From Bacteroides sp. OF04-15BH (lineage in GTDB: Bacteria > Bacteroidota > Bacteroidia > Bacteroidales > Bacteroidaceae), in NCBI RefSeq assembly GCF_003477995.1, contig NZ_QUEM01000009.1:51415-115414 (forward strand): DNA of 64,000 bases, written 5' to 3'. Below are positions 7,943-16,014 of this stretch, in pieces. Position 1 is the first letter of the stretch. Each line of letters starts with the position of its first letter. The notes beneath the pieces were generated by a model. It was given only the letters and a program-made list of their open reading frames with translations, was not told the origin of the DNA and ran no database searches. The position numbers and the translations under genes are program-made.

Positions 7943-10216
7943 CTAGAGGAACAGGGCCAGACGGTAGACCACAAAGGCTACGACATAAGCCAGACCAGTG
8001 GTGTATCCGGCGGTAATCAGGGCCCATTTCCATTTGCCGCTTTCTCCGGCGATGGCCGCTATCGTGGCCAGACAGGGGAAATAAAGCAGGGCAAATACCA
8101 TATAGCCCAGAGCTGCTTCGGGGGTGGTGTGGGTCTGCAGGGCAGAAGCCAGTCTCGTCTGAGAAGCTTCTTCAACAGAACCGGCCTCAGAGTCTCCTTC
8201 CGGACTGTTGTAGAGTACGCCCAAACTGGTAACCATCAGCTCTTTGGCTCCTACGCCAGCCATGATACCGACACCCATGCGCCAGTCATAACCCAACGGT
8301 TTGATAACCGGTTCGATGGCGTGTCCTATCTGTCCCATCAGGGATTGTTCCTGTGCTTCGGCCGGACTCATCTCGCGGTCAGGGCGCGGGAAATAGCCCA
8401 AGGCCCAGATGACGATGCTGGCAACCAGAATGATGCCTCCCATCTTGTGCAGATACTGGCGGCCTTTCTCCCAAGTGTGGCGGAACACACCCTTCCAGTT
8501 CGGAAGGCGGTAGGGAGGAATTTCCATCACAAAGTGTGTATCCTGTTCGGGATGATAAATACGGTTGAACACCCACGCTACAAGCACGGCCATCAGTAAT
8601 CCGAACAGATAAAGGCCGAACATTACCCAACTGGCATAGGCCGCAAAGAACGCTCCAGCAAAGACCACATATACGGGGATACGTGCGCTGCACGACATCA
8701 TCGGAATGACCAGCATGGTTACCAGACGGCTCTTATGGTTTTCAATGGTGCGGGTAGCCATGACCGCCGGCACGTTACAGCCGAATCCCATCAGCATCGG
8801 GATGAAAGACTTGCCATGCAGTCCCAGGCGGTTCAGAATCGGATCGGCCAGCATGGAGGCACGGGCCAGATAACCGGAGTCTTCCAATATAGTAATGAAG
8901 AAGTACAGAATCAGAATATTGGGCAGGAATACGATGACACTGCCCACACCGCCTATGATTCCGTCAATGATCAGGTCGCGCAGCGGACCTTCGCCCATAT
9001 TGCCTTTGAGCAGGTCGCCCACCCAGGAAATGCCCTGGTCAATCCAATCTGACGGATAAGCTCCGATTACGAAAGTGGCCCAGAATATGAACCACATCAG
9101 GACAAAAAAGAGGGGATAGGCCACCCATTTGCTGGCAAAAATGCGGTCCAGCAGGGTTGTCGTCCGGTCGGCTTTGCCTTTCTTTCGTTGGTAGACGTCC
9201 TGAAGCAAGGCACGGATGCGTGCATAGCGCATGGCATCATCTTCCTCGCGCTGTTTGCAGGGGCATGCTTCATGGTGCCCATGAGTTGGCGTTTCAAAGG
9301 AGTGTTGGCATTCTTTTGGCTTCTCTTTGGTGCAGGAACGGTTTTCCACACACGAAGCCTGCTGTTGGTCGGCCAGTTTGATGGCCTCCTCAATCAAGGT
9401 GTCAATGCCTCGTTTGCTGCGGGCTACCGTGGGGATCAGACGCATATCCAGTTTCTTTTCCAGCGCCGGAATATCAATAATACTTTGGCTCTTTTCGACC
9501 TCATCAAACATATTCAAGGCACCGATCAACGGCAGATTGCGCTCTTTGAGCTGCATGGTGAGCAGCAGGTTGCGTTCCAGATTCGTGGCATCGAGCACAT
9601 TGATTACGGCATCAATCTTTCCGGTTTCCAGTTCGTGGGCCACGTAAGCCTCTTCCGGACTGAAAGCACGAAGCGAGTAAGTGCCGGGCAAGTCCACAAA
9701 ACGAATCTGTCGTCCCTTAAACTCAATACTGCCGATGACACTGCTCACCGTAACGCCACTGTAGTTTCCGGTGCGTTCATGCCCGCCGCTGGCTGCGTTG
9801 AACAGAGATGTTTTTCCGCAGTTGGGGTTACCGACGAGTGCCAGGGTCACCACATCGTGACTGTGTTCAAAGGTTGATTGGACTTTTTTCCTGCTTTCAC
9901 AAGCGCAATGAGATGCTTTGTCGTGTATCTGAAAAGGGGAGTTTGGAGTGTGGATGGAGGCAGAGATGCTTTCCTGATCCGGAATCTCGTCAGCATGACG
10001 TACTACTTCGATGCTGGCAGCTTCCTGACTGCGGAGAGCTACCTTACTGCCCATGATTTCAAAAACAATGGGATTGCCGATGGGCGATGCGAACAAACGT
10101 TTTACCTGTTGTCCTTTGACAAATCCCATTTCTCCCAATCGGGCGCGGAATGAACCGCTTCCTTCTATTTGAGCGATGAAAACACATTCATCGTTTTTGA
10201 CTTCTGTTAATTTCAT
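7943..10216 (-). CDS. feoB: Ferrous iron transporter FeoAB (FeoA-FeoB fusion)
   Basis: 757 residues from MKLTEVKND. Residues 1-72 are a FeoA-type SH3-like domain; FeoB follows with G1 GNPNCGKT (129-136), G3 DLPG and G4 NMFD, then the membrane domain with two gate repeats. It carries Fe2+ across the inner membrane. Such fusions are usual in Bacteroidetes. Odd: between the G domain and the membrane domain (about residues 285-325) is an insertion rich in Cys and His (CxxxxxxC, CxH, HGHH, CPC) that could bind metal. The start is set by the -7 box TAATTTTG at 10241-10248; an upstream TTG codon at 10243 overlaps that box. Confidence 0.95.
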   Translation of the reverse strand: MKLTEVKNDECVFIAQIEGSGSFRARLGEMGFVKGQQVKRLFASPIGNPIVFEIMGSKVALRSQEAASIEVVRHADEIPDQESISASIHTPNSPFQIHDKASHCACESRKKVQSTFEHSHDVVTLALVGNPNCGKTSLFNAASGGHERTGNYSGVTVSSVIGSIEFKGRQIRFVDLPGTYSLRAFSPEEAYVAHELETGKIDAVINVLDATNLERNLLLTMQLKERNLPLIGALNMFDEVEKSQSIIDIPALEKKLDMRLIPTVARSKRGIDTLIEEAIKLADQQQASCVENRSCTKEKPKECQHSFETPTHGHHEACPCKQREEDDAMRYARIRALLQDVYQRKKGKADRTTTLLDRIFASKWVAYPLFFVLMWFIFWATFVIGAYPSDWIDQGISWVGDLLKGNMGEGPLRDLIIDGIIGGVGSVIVFLPNILILYFFITILEDSGYLARASMLADPILNRLGLHGKSFIPMLMGFGCNVPAVMATRTIENHKSRLVTMLVIPMMSCSARIPVYVVFAGAFFAAYASWVMFGLYLFGLLMAVLVAWVFNRIYHPEQDTHFVMEIPPYRLPNWKGVFRHTWEKGRQYLHKMGGIILVASIVIWALGYFPRPDREMSPAEAQEQSLMGQIGHAIEPVIKPLGYDWRMGVGIMAGVGAKELMVTSLGVLYNSPEGDSEAGSVEEASQTRLASALQTHTTPEAALGYMVFALLYFPCLATIAAIAGESGKWKWALITAGYTTGLAYVVAFVVYRLALFL

Positions 10217-10240
10217 TCTGCTGAATTTATTTTCCGGATG

Positions 10241-10248
10241 CAAAATTA
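10241..10248 (-). promoter_or_regulatory. feoB: -7 box TAATTTTG for feoAB
   Basis: Exact TAnnTTTG match on the minus strand with TTGG at 10268-10271 (19-bp spacer) as -33 element. Leader of about 18 nt to the ATG at 10216. Confidence 0.75.
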
Positions 10249-10280
10249 CTCTTCTTTATACAGATAGCCAATACCTTGAT

Positions 10281-10329
10281 TAGTGATTTTTAAAAAAAGA
10301 AGAACAAAAGAGGGTCGTAAAAATCACTA
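10281..10329. promoter_or_regulatory. Long dyad upstream of feoAB promoter
   Basis: Perfect 12-bp arms TAGTGATTTTTA (10281-10292) and TAAAAATCACTA (10318-10329) separated by 25 nt. On the feoAB strand it lies just upstream of the -33 box, a position suited to a regulator binding two sites. There is no GC-rich stem or suitable T run, so it does not look like a terminator. It does not resemble a classic Fur box. Confidence 0.5.
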
Positions 10330-10340
10330 TTTTTGGGTAT

Positions 10341-10534
10341 AAAAAAATATGATCTCTTCTCAGAGACCATATTCTAGGCTTTTTAATTTCAAAATGTACT
10401 AATACTAAACTAATAAAATGGTTATTATGGTTCATCACGAATCATATTCTGGAAGAACGTCGGTTCTGCGTTAGGGAGGTATAATCCCGAAGTCAGAATA
10501 CGTTTTCTTCCAGTCAGAAAGTTTTTCTTTCCGA
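10341..10534 (-). ncRNA. Candidate structured small RNA or leader RNA upstream of feoAB
   Basis: A minus-strand box TAACTTTG (10540-10547) with TTGC at 10567-10570 as -33 (19-bp spacer) would start an RNA near 10534. About 160 nt on, a hairpin (10347-10372) is followed by seven U, a proper intrinsic terminator. In between, AACGTCGG near the 5' end can pair with CCGACGTT, enclosing two small hairpins; alternatively a 65-nt palindrome (10449-10513, outer arms CTGGAAGA and TCTTCCAG, nested TTCTG/CAGAA and GGGA/TCCC) forms. The two folds share the same ACGTT and exclude each other. No reading frame is evident. It could be an independent RNA or an attenuated leader of feoAB. This accounts for most of the 511-nt gap. 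Confidence 0.5.
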
Positions 10535-10539
10535 CGTTG

Positions 10540-10547
10540 CAAAGTTA
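10540..10547 (-). promoter_or_regulatory. -7 box TAACTTTG for the candidate RNA
   Basis: Exact TAnnTTTG on the minus strand with a TTGC 19 bp upstream. No minus-strand coding region starts near it, which is the main reason for proposing a non-coding transcript. Confidence 0.6.
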
Positions 10548-10727
10548 AGGCCTGTCCGGTTTGGTTGCAATACTTAAATTGTATGATTTTCTTCATTCGG
10601 TTTCTACCTGTTTTTGTGGCAGATAGAGCTCTCTGTTGGTTGCTTCCTTGAAAAATACTTAGATGTAGTGATTGTTTCTTTGGCCGATTTTAATTTTCTT
10701 TGCACCGTAAAAAATAAACAAGGTGAT

Positions 10728-11708
10728 ATGACGGAAAAATATAAGGAAACAGACAAGATGAGTGACATCATTTGCGACGATTATCGTCTGTTGCAGGTGA
10801 TCAGCCGTTTTGGATTGACATTCGGATTTGGCGACCAGACCGTGACCACGGCCTGCGCTTCCAATGGCGTGGATACCATGACCTTTCTGGCTGTGGTCAA
10901 TTTTATCAAGTCTAACGGAAGAGTCAACGTTGGCGATGTGGTGGAAACCATTTCTGTGGCGGCCATGACCAAGTATTTGTCGCAGTCGCATACCTATTTT
11001 GTTGATTTCCGAATACCTGCTATCCGTCGTAAGCTCATAGAAAGTATTGACTGTTCGGCCCGTAACCAGATTGCCTTTCTCATTCTGAAATTCTATGATG
11101 AGTTTGCTGCCGAAGTATCCCGACACATGGAATATGAAGACAAATACATCCATACTTATGTGGAAGGACTGCTTGCCGGTAAACTTTCGGAGACGGGAGT
11201 GAACATCAATGTGCTGGAAGAAAAGCATCATGATAATCATGCTCAGATAGACAAAAGCCTGGGCGAGTTGAAAAGTATCATCATCAAATATTATCCCAGC
11301 GACAGCAACGGACAGTTGCTGAACGAAGTACTGATGGATTTGTATATGTTGGAGGAAGATCTTTTCAACCATTGCCAGATGGAGGATACGCTTTATATTG
11401 AGGCTGTCCGGAAGTTGGAAAAGGATTGTGCCCTGCGTGCGGAGACCTTGCAGGCCCAGGAAGAGGAAAGCGGGCAAACGGACAATGCAGGAACAGATTC
11501 GCTGAGTGATCGCGAACGGGAGGTGATTGTCTGTGTCGTCAAGGGGCTTTCGAATAAGGAAATTGCCGAAAAGCTTTTCATTTCTGTCAATACGGTCATG
11601 ACCCACAGAAGGAACATCAGTCGCAAACTGCAGATTCATTCTCCGGCCGGACTGACCATATACGCCATTGTCAATGGGCTGATTAATCTGGAAGATGTAA
11701 AACTCTGA
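10728..11708 (+). CDS. Hemerythrin-like domain / LuxR-type transcriptional regulator (paralogue 1)
   Basis: 326 residues. An N-terminal segment (FGFGDQTVTTACASNG) loosely recalls the ScdA/RIC N-terminal domain. A hemerythrin-like four-helix part follows with a complete ligand pattern: His88, His133xxxGlu137, His167xxxHis171 and His215xxxxAsp220. Residues about 259-326 are a LuxR/GerE helix-turn-helix (LSDREREVI, NKEIAEKLFISVNTVMTHRRNISRKL). It is therefore likely a DNA-binding protein controlled by a di-iron centre sensing iron, oxygen or NO (inference). The start at 10728 is chosen by ungapped alignment with the paralogue at 41825-42808; an earlier start at 10614 gives an unrelated extension. 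It sits beside feoAB. Confidence 0.85.
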   Translation: MTEKYKETDKMSDIICDDYRLLQVISRFGLTFGFGDQTVTTACASNGVDTMTFLAVVNFIKSNGRVNVGDVVETISVAAMTKYLSQSHTYFVDFRIPAIRRKLIESIDCSARNQIAFLILKFYDEFAAEVSRHMEYEDKYIHTYVEGLLAGKLSETGVNINVLEEKHHDNHAQIDKSLGELKSIIIKYYPSDSNGQLLNEVLMDLYMLEEDLFNHCQMEDTLYIEAVRKLEKDCALRAETLQAQEEESGQTDNAGTDSLSDREREVIVCVVKGLSNKEIAEKLFISVNTVMTHRRNISRKLQIHSPAGLTIYAIVNGLINLEDVKL

Positions 11709-11731
11709 TTCTATTTTTATTCATTTAACAG

Positions 11732-11770
11732 ACAAAGTTGCGCTTTTTGAAAGGAAAAGTGCAACTTTGT
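11732..11770 (+). terminator. Hairpin ending 5 nt before the LOG gene start
   Basis: 16-nt arms (11732-11747, 11755-11770) with one mismatch and a 7-nt loop. It may terminate the regulator transcript, but a T run is poor (TTTGTTTG), and it ends only 5 nt before the ATG at 11776, so it could instead act in the leader of the next gene. Confidence 0.6.
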
Positions 11771-11775
11771 TTGTT

Positions 11776-12336
11776 ATGAAACATATTGGTGTATTTTGTG
11801 CTGCTTCGCAGAGACTGGAGGCAGCCTATTATGATGAAGCCCTGCGTGTGGGCCGGAAAATCGGTCAGATGGGATGGGCGTTGGTTTACGGAGGAGCCAA
11901 TTCCGGTTCCATGGAGTGTGTGGCGCAAGGAGTGCACGAAGCGGGAGGAACCGTTGTGGGAGTGGTTCCGCGCATATTGGAGACCAAGCGTCGCGCCAGT
12001 GCGTATATCGACCAGCTGGTTCCGTGTACGGATTTGAACGACCGGAAACAGATTATGATTGAGCAGAGCGATGTGCTTCTCGCTTTGCCCGGGGGCGTGG
12101 GAACTTTGGATGAGATCTTTACTTTGATGGCAGCCGACAGCATCGGATATCAGAAAAAACCGATTGTCCTGTATAATGAATCCGGATTCTGGAACTCGTT
12201 GCTGGCATTGCTTGAGGAGTACGACAGAAAGTCGTTTATCAATGTCCCTTGCCAAAACTATCTGCGGGTCGTTGCTTCGCTTGAGGAACTGGAAACGCTG
12301 ATGGCAGACTATACCAAGGCTGTTCCGGGTGCTTAG
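11776..12336 (+). CDS. LOG family protein (TIGR00730), nucleoside-5'-monophosphate phosphoribohydrolase
   Basis: 186 residues. The two family motifs are visible: a GGANSGSMECVAQG loop near residue 40 and PGGVGTLDEIF near residue 100, matching the LOG/lysine-decarboxylase-like fold with its PGGxGTxxE active site. Characterised members release the base from nucleoside or cytokinin monophosphates; older 'lysine decarboxylase' labels are wrong. It is short and soluble. ATG at 11776 is preferred to a start 9 nt upstream because that lies within the hairpin. Confidence 0.88.
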   Translation: MKHIGVFCAASQRLEAAYYDEALRVGRKIGQMGWALVYGGANSGSMECVAQGVHEAGGTVVGVVPRILETKRRASAYIDQLVPCTDLNDRKQIMIEQSDVLLALPGGVGTLDEIFTLMAADSIGYQKKPIVLYNESGFWNSLLALLEEYDRKSFINVPCQNYLRVVASLEELETLMADYTKAVPGA

Positions 12337-12409
12337 CTTGTAGTTTTCGGAAGATTGCTTCCTGATATGGATTCTTTTTGTTTACTTTGCATATCTATTT
12401 ACAGATTCT

Positions 12410-12805
12410 ATGGATTTATTGAAAACCTATACAGATTCAAGAGGTTGTCTGACCATTGCCGAAGTGGGGCGAGAGGTGCCTTTTGAAGTGCAGAGAATAT
12501 ATTGGATTTATCAGGTTCCCGAAGACAAAAGCCGGGGAATGCATGCCAACAAGATATCTTATCAGTATCTGATAGCCGTGCACGGCACGGTGGAAATCTG
12601 TCTGGAGAATGCGCAGGAGAGAAAGCATTATCTGCTGGATTCGCCCGACAAGGGACTGCTGGTGCCGCCGCTGACCTGGAATGAACTGCTGAAATTTTCC
12701 GATGATGCTGTGCTGCTTGTCATGGCCTCTCATCCCTATGAGCCCGAGACGTATATCAACTCTTATGAAGTGTTTCAGAAAATCGTGCATCCAGTAGCTG
12801 AATGA
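12410..12805 (+). CDS. WxcM/FdtA-like sugar 3,4-ketoisomerase
   Basis: 131-residue cupin related to FdtA/QdtA/WxcM C-terminal domains, which convert dTDP-4-keto-6-deoxyglucose to its 3-keto isomer for 3-amino sugars. The family loop RGxHAHK appears as RGMHANK (residues 42-48), followed by YQYLIAVHGTVEICLENA. The second His of the loop, which I recall as an active-site residue, is Asn47 here, so activity may be altered. It is the first gene of a tight cassette: 3 nt to the next gene, then an overlap with the aminotransferase. A TTACTTTG at 12382-12389 may be the -7 box. Confidence 0.82.
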   Translation: MDLLKTYTDSRGCLTIAEVGREVPFEVQRIYWIYQVPEDKSRGMHANKISYQYLIAVHGTVEICLENAQERKHYLLDSPDKGLLVPPLTWNELLKFSDDAVLLVMASHPYEPETYINSYEVFQKIVHPVAE

Positions 12806-12808
12806 TTT

Positions 12809-13774
12809 ATGGAGAAAGCGTGGCTTTTAGAACCTTATTCGTCTGAGAAAAGACAGTTGTGGAATGATTTTGTAAACGGATCGCGTAATGCCATTTTCCT
12901 GTTCTACAGAGAATATATGGACTATCACGCCGACCGCTTTCAGGATCATTCTTTGTTATGTTATCAGGGCGGCAAGCTCATGGCGCTTTTGCCGGCCCAT
13001 TTGAGCGGAAGCACTTTTGCTTCGCACAACGGGCTTACGTTTGGAGGTTTTCTGATTCAGGACAGCATGACCGCGCAAAGTATGCTCGAACTGTTTCAGG
13101 CTGTGGTGGATTATCTGAAGCAGCGCGGAGATGTGGAAACCTGGTGCTATCGTCCCATTCCATATATCTATGCCCGTTATCCCAGTCAGGAGGACTTGTA
13201 TGCCCTGTTCCGCCTGGGAGCTGTCTTGAAACAGCGGAAGATATCCTCGGTGATTCCTTCGGAAAATGCTTTAGGATTCAGTACCCTCCGGAAAAGAAAA
13301 GTAAAGAAAGCCAGTCAGGAACAGTTCTGTCTGCTTCAGGATGAGGGCTGGGCTGCATTCTGGGCTGTGTTGCGGGAGAATCTGCAAGACCGTCATCAGG
13401 CCACTCCGGTACATACTTTGGACGAGATTCTGCTGCTGCATCAGCGTTTTCCACAGAACATTCTGTTGTATCGGGTGTGCGATACGGCGGGACAGACCGT
13501 AGCCGGCACGGTGCTCTATGTGTCGCAATGCGCCGTTCATGTGCAGTATATCGCCTCTACGGACTGTGGACGACAATGCGGGGCCGTGGATTTCCTTTTC
13601 GACCGGTTGATTCATGAACACTTCCGGAGCAAGAAATATTTCGATATGGGCACATCGGTAGAGCAGGGAGGATGGTTCCTCAACGAGGGACTGATCTTTC
13701 AGAAAGAAGGTATGGGCGGCCGCGCTGTGGTATATGATATGTATGAACTGCCAATAAGAACAACAACACGATGA
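12809..13774 (+). CDS. GNAT/FemAB-like acyltransferase
   Basis: 321 residues, soluble. The pattern [19 protein letters not shown] followed by [20 protein letters not shown] recalls the C-terminal GNAT fold of FemAB-like (Acetyltransf_6) proteins. Lying between a ketoisomerase and an aminotransferase, it plausibly acylates the amino group of the nucleotide-linked amino sugar (inference from context). Its stop overlaps the start of the aminotransferase by 4 nt (ATGA), implying translational coupling. Confidence 0.7.
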   Translation: MEKAWLLEPYSSEKRQLWNDFVNGSRNAIFLFYREYMDYHADRFQDHSLLCYQGGKLMALLPAHLSGSTFASHNGLTFGGFLIQDSMTAQSMLELFQAVVDYLKQRGDVETWCYRPIPYIYARYPSQEDLYALFRLGAVLKQRKISSVIPSENALGFSTLRKRKVKKASQEQFCLLQDEGWAAFWAVLRENLQDRHQATPVHTLDEILLLHQRFPQNILLYRVCDTAGQTVAGTVLYVSQCAVHVQYIASTDCGRQCGAVDFLFDRLIHEHFRSKKYFDMGTSVEQGGWFLNEGLIFQKEGMGGRAVVYDMYELPIRTTTR

Positions 13775-14889
13775 TAGATTATCTGGACTTAAAAAAAATC
13801 AATCACTCTTTTGAACCGGAACTGTCGGAAACCGTAGGAAGGATTGTCCGTTCGGGCTGGTATTTGCTTGGTGAAGAAAACAAAGGTTTTGAACGGGAGT
13901 TTGCCGATTACTGCGGAACAGCCGGTTGTGTGGCTGTGGGCAACGGACTGGATGCCCTGACACTGATTTTCATGGCTTACTGTTCGTTGGGACTGATGCA
14001 GCCGGGCGACGAAGTGATTGTTCCTGCCAATACTTATATTGCTTCCATACTGGCCGTGCAGCGTGCCGGTCTGAAGCCTGTGCTTTGCGAACCCGAATGG
14101 GAGACCTGTAATATTGATCCAGAGCGGATTGAAGCATTGATTACTGAAAAGACCAAGGCTATTCTGGTGGTTCATCTGTATGGCCGGGCATGCCACATGC
14201 CCAAAATAAAGTCTTTGGCGGCGAAATATGCCCTGAAGATTGTGGAAGACTGTGCGCAGGCCCATGGAGCACGGGACGGCGGTGTGCGTGTGGGTGCTTT
14301 GGGAGATGCTGCCGGATTCAGTTTCTATCCGGGCAAGAATCTGGGAGCGCTTGGCGATGCCGGTGCCGTGACTTCAGATGATGAGGCCTTAATCGACCGG
14401 GTGCGTGTGCTGTCCAACTACGGTTCCTCCAAGAAATATGTGCATCCTTTCCGTGGGGTCAACAGCAGAATGGATGAGTTGCAGGCCGCTGTCTTGCGCC
14501 TGAAATTGAAACGGTTGGATCAGGATAACGAGAAACGTAAGCAAGTAGCGTTGCGTTATCTTCAGGGAATCCGTCCTTCGTCCGGACTGTGTCTTCCTGC
14601 GTTTGATGATCCGGAGGCACATGTATTCCATATTTTTACGGTGTTCTGTGCGCAGCGCGATGCCTTGCAAGCCTTCTTGAAAGAACGCGGAATCCAGACA
14701 TTGATCCATTATCCGATTCCGCCTCACCGGCAGGATTCCATGACCGAGTTTGCGGCCTGTTCGCTGCCCATTACGGAGCGGATACATCGCGAAGAGCTCA
14801 GTCTGCCTATTTCTCCGGAGATGAGCGAAGAAGATATCCGTTGTGTGATTGACGCCATCAACGAATTTCTGGATCAGGTTGCCTTTTAA
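13771..14889 (+). CDS. DegT/DnrJ/EryC1/StrS aminotransferase (FdtB-like)
   Basis: 372 residues of the PLP-dependent sugar aminotransferase family. The Schiff-base lysine is Lys189 in [22 protein letters not shown] and the EDCAQAHGA segment bind the cofactor. With the FdtA-like isomerase two genes upstream it should make a dTDP-3-amino-3,6-dideoxyhexose. The C-terminal end overlaps the opposite kinase gene by 4 nt; both stop codons lie in a palindrome at 14878-14896. Confidence 0.9.
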   Translation: MIDYLDLKKINHSFEPELSETVGRIVRSGWYLLGEENKGFEREFADYCGTAGCVAVGNGLDALTLIFMAYCSLGLMQPGDEVIVPANTYIASILAVQRAGLKPVLCEPEWETCNIDPERIEALITEKTKAILVVHLYGRACHMPKIKSLAAKYALKIVEDCAQAHGARDGGVRVGALGDAAGFSFYPGKNLGALGDAGAVTSDDEALIDRVRVLSNYGSSKKYVHPFRGVNSRMDELQAAVLRLKLKRLDQDNEKRKQVALRYLQGIRPSSGLCLPAFDDPEAHVFHIFTVFCAQRDALQAFLKERGIQTLIHYPIPPHRQDSMTEFAACSLPITERIHREELSLPISPEMSEEDIRCVIDAINEFLDQVAF

Positions 14890-14896
14890 AGGCAAC
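14878..14896. other. Palindrome holding both convergent stop codons
   Basis: GTTGCCTT-TTA-AAGGCAAC: 8-bp arms around a 3-nt centre. The plus-strand TAA (14887-14889) and the minus-strand TAA (14888-14886) overlap inside it. It may act as a minimal bidirectional transcript-end hairpin, although there is no long T run. Confidence 0.6.
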
Positions 14897-15806
14897 TGAG
14901 ATCCAGTTTCGGGTCAATACTGTTATGAATACTCTGGCAAACATTGGCGGCGAAGTAAAGTCCGCAGTTTACCAGTTTTTCCCATTGATGGTTTTCCATT
15001 TGCAGTAAATCTTCCTTCTTGATGCCATAACGCATCAGTCCGTAAACGAATCCTGCGTTGAAATTGTCTCCGGCCCCTATGGTACTGACCGTCTTTATCG
15101 GCGTTATGGGAAAAGCCAAAACCCGGTCGGGCAGACACACCTTCAGTTCTTTATTGGCATTGGTGCAGATAAATACCGGGCAATAAGGAGCGATTTTTTC
15201 CTTATAGATTACCTCAGCCTCTCTGGTTCCATACATAATCTCAAAATCATCGGCCGATCCGCGTACAATGCTTGCCAGAGTGAAATTTTCCTGAATGGCC
15301 GGAGTCAAAGCCTCCAGTTCCTGCTGATGACTTTTTCTGAAATTGATGTCGTAATAAACCATTCCGCCGGCCTCTTTGTTGGCATGCAGCAGTTGTTTTA
15401 CCTGCGCTCTCAGGTTCGGGCAGATAGCATAGTAAGAACCCAGAACCAGAATATCCTCTTTCTGAAAATCGGGGATGCAGAAGTTGTCGTTCGGTTTGGG
15501 CTTGTCTTTATAAAAAACGTATTGTGCGTCGTTTTTCTCGTTCAGATAAGCCAGAGACACCGCGGTGCGGATATCCTTTCGGGTGGTGAAATAATCGGTG
15601 CTGACCTGATTCTCTTTCAGGAATGCCGCAATCTGGTCGCCCACGGCATCTTCGCCGGTTTCGCCTAAAAAGAAAGCCGGAACACCGGCTCTTCCCAAAG
15701 AAATGATACAGTTAAAAGAAGATCCGCCGGGCACGGCTGCTATCGGCTGGTTGTTTTTAAACAGAATGTCCAGTATGGTTTCACCGGCACAAATCACTTT
15801 ACGCAT
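14886..15806 (-). CDS. PfkB family carbohydrate kinase (fructokinase-like)
   Basis: 306 residues of the ribokinase/PfkB fold: N-terminal [15 protein letters not shown] substrate-binding segment and C-terminal [13 protein letters not shown] with the catalytic Asp. It phosphorylates a sugar with ATP; fructose is a likely substrate but cannot be proven. It is divergent from a GH27 alpha-galactosidase, and the region between them has a TGCAAAA dyad, so the two may respond to the same sugar. Confidence 0.85.
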   Translation of the reverse strand: MRKVICAGETILDILFKNNQPIAAVPGGSSFNCIISLGRAGVPAFFLGETGEDAVGDQIAAFLKENQVSTDYFTTRKDIRTAVSLAYLNEKNDAQYVFYKDKPKPNDNFCIPDFQKEDILVLGSYYAICPNLRAQVKQLLHANKEAGGMVYYDINFRKSHQQELEALTPAIQENFTLASIVRGSADDFEIMYGTREAEVIYKEKIAPYCPVFICTNANKELKVCLPDRVLAFPITPIKTVSTIGAGDNFNAGFVYGLMRYGIKKEDLLQMENHQWEKLVNCGLYFAANVCQSIHNSIDPKLDLSCL

Positions 15807-15867
15807 ATTCTAGTTTTTAGTTTGTTTTATCAAGGAAAGTGATGCAATATTCGCAAAAAATACGGAG

Positions 15868-15891
15868 TTTTGCAAGTGCAAAACTGCAAAA
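15868..15891. promoter_or_regulatory. Operator-like TTTTGCA/TGCAAAA cluster
   Basis: TTTTGCA (15868-15874), 2-nt gap, TGCAAAA (15877-15883), then another TGCAAAA at 15885-15891. It lies in the 208-nt space between the divergent sugar kinase and alpha-galactosidase genes, and could bind a repressor or activator of both. Confidence 0.45.
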
Positions 15892-15961
15892 ACGGGTTCT
15901 TATCCGATGCGATTGTGCAGTTCTTTCCGGATAAATTCTTGTTTTTTGAGCGGGGATATGA

Positions 15962-15969
15962 TATTTTTG
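15962..15969 (+). promoter_or_regulatory. -7 box TATTTTTG for the GH27 gene
   Basis: Exact TAnnTTTG; CTTG at 15938-15941 is 20 bp upstream. Leader of about 40 nt. Confidence 0.65.
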
Positions 15970-16014
15970 TACCGTAATCTCTATGAAATTCTGAATAACT
16001 AATCAATCAATACC

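Noticed and set aside
10341..10534. 6S RNA identity for the candidate RNA
   Set aside because: The length fits, but the 5' and 3' ends do not form the long closing stem with central bubble expected of 6S RNA.
10570..10584. ATAC-n7-GTAT dyad upstream of the first hemerythrin-LuxR gene as a copy of the palindrome in the imelysin promoter
   Set aside because: Only the AT core is shared; too little similarity to claim a common operator.
10614..10727. 38-codon N-terminal extension of the first hemerythrin-LuxR gene
   Set aside because: The paralogue starts at the equivalent of 10728 and the extension has no matching sequence.
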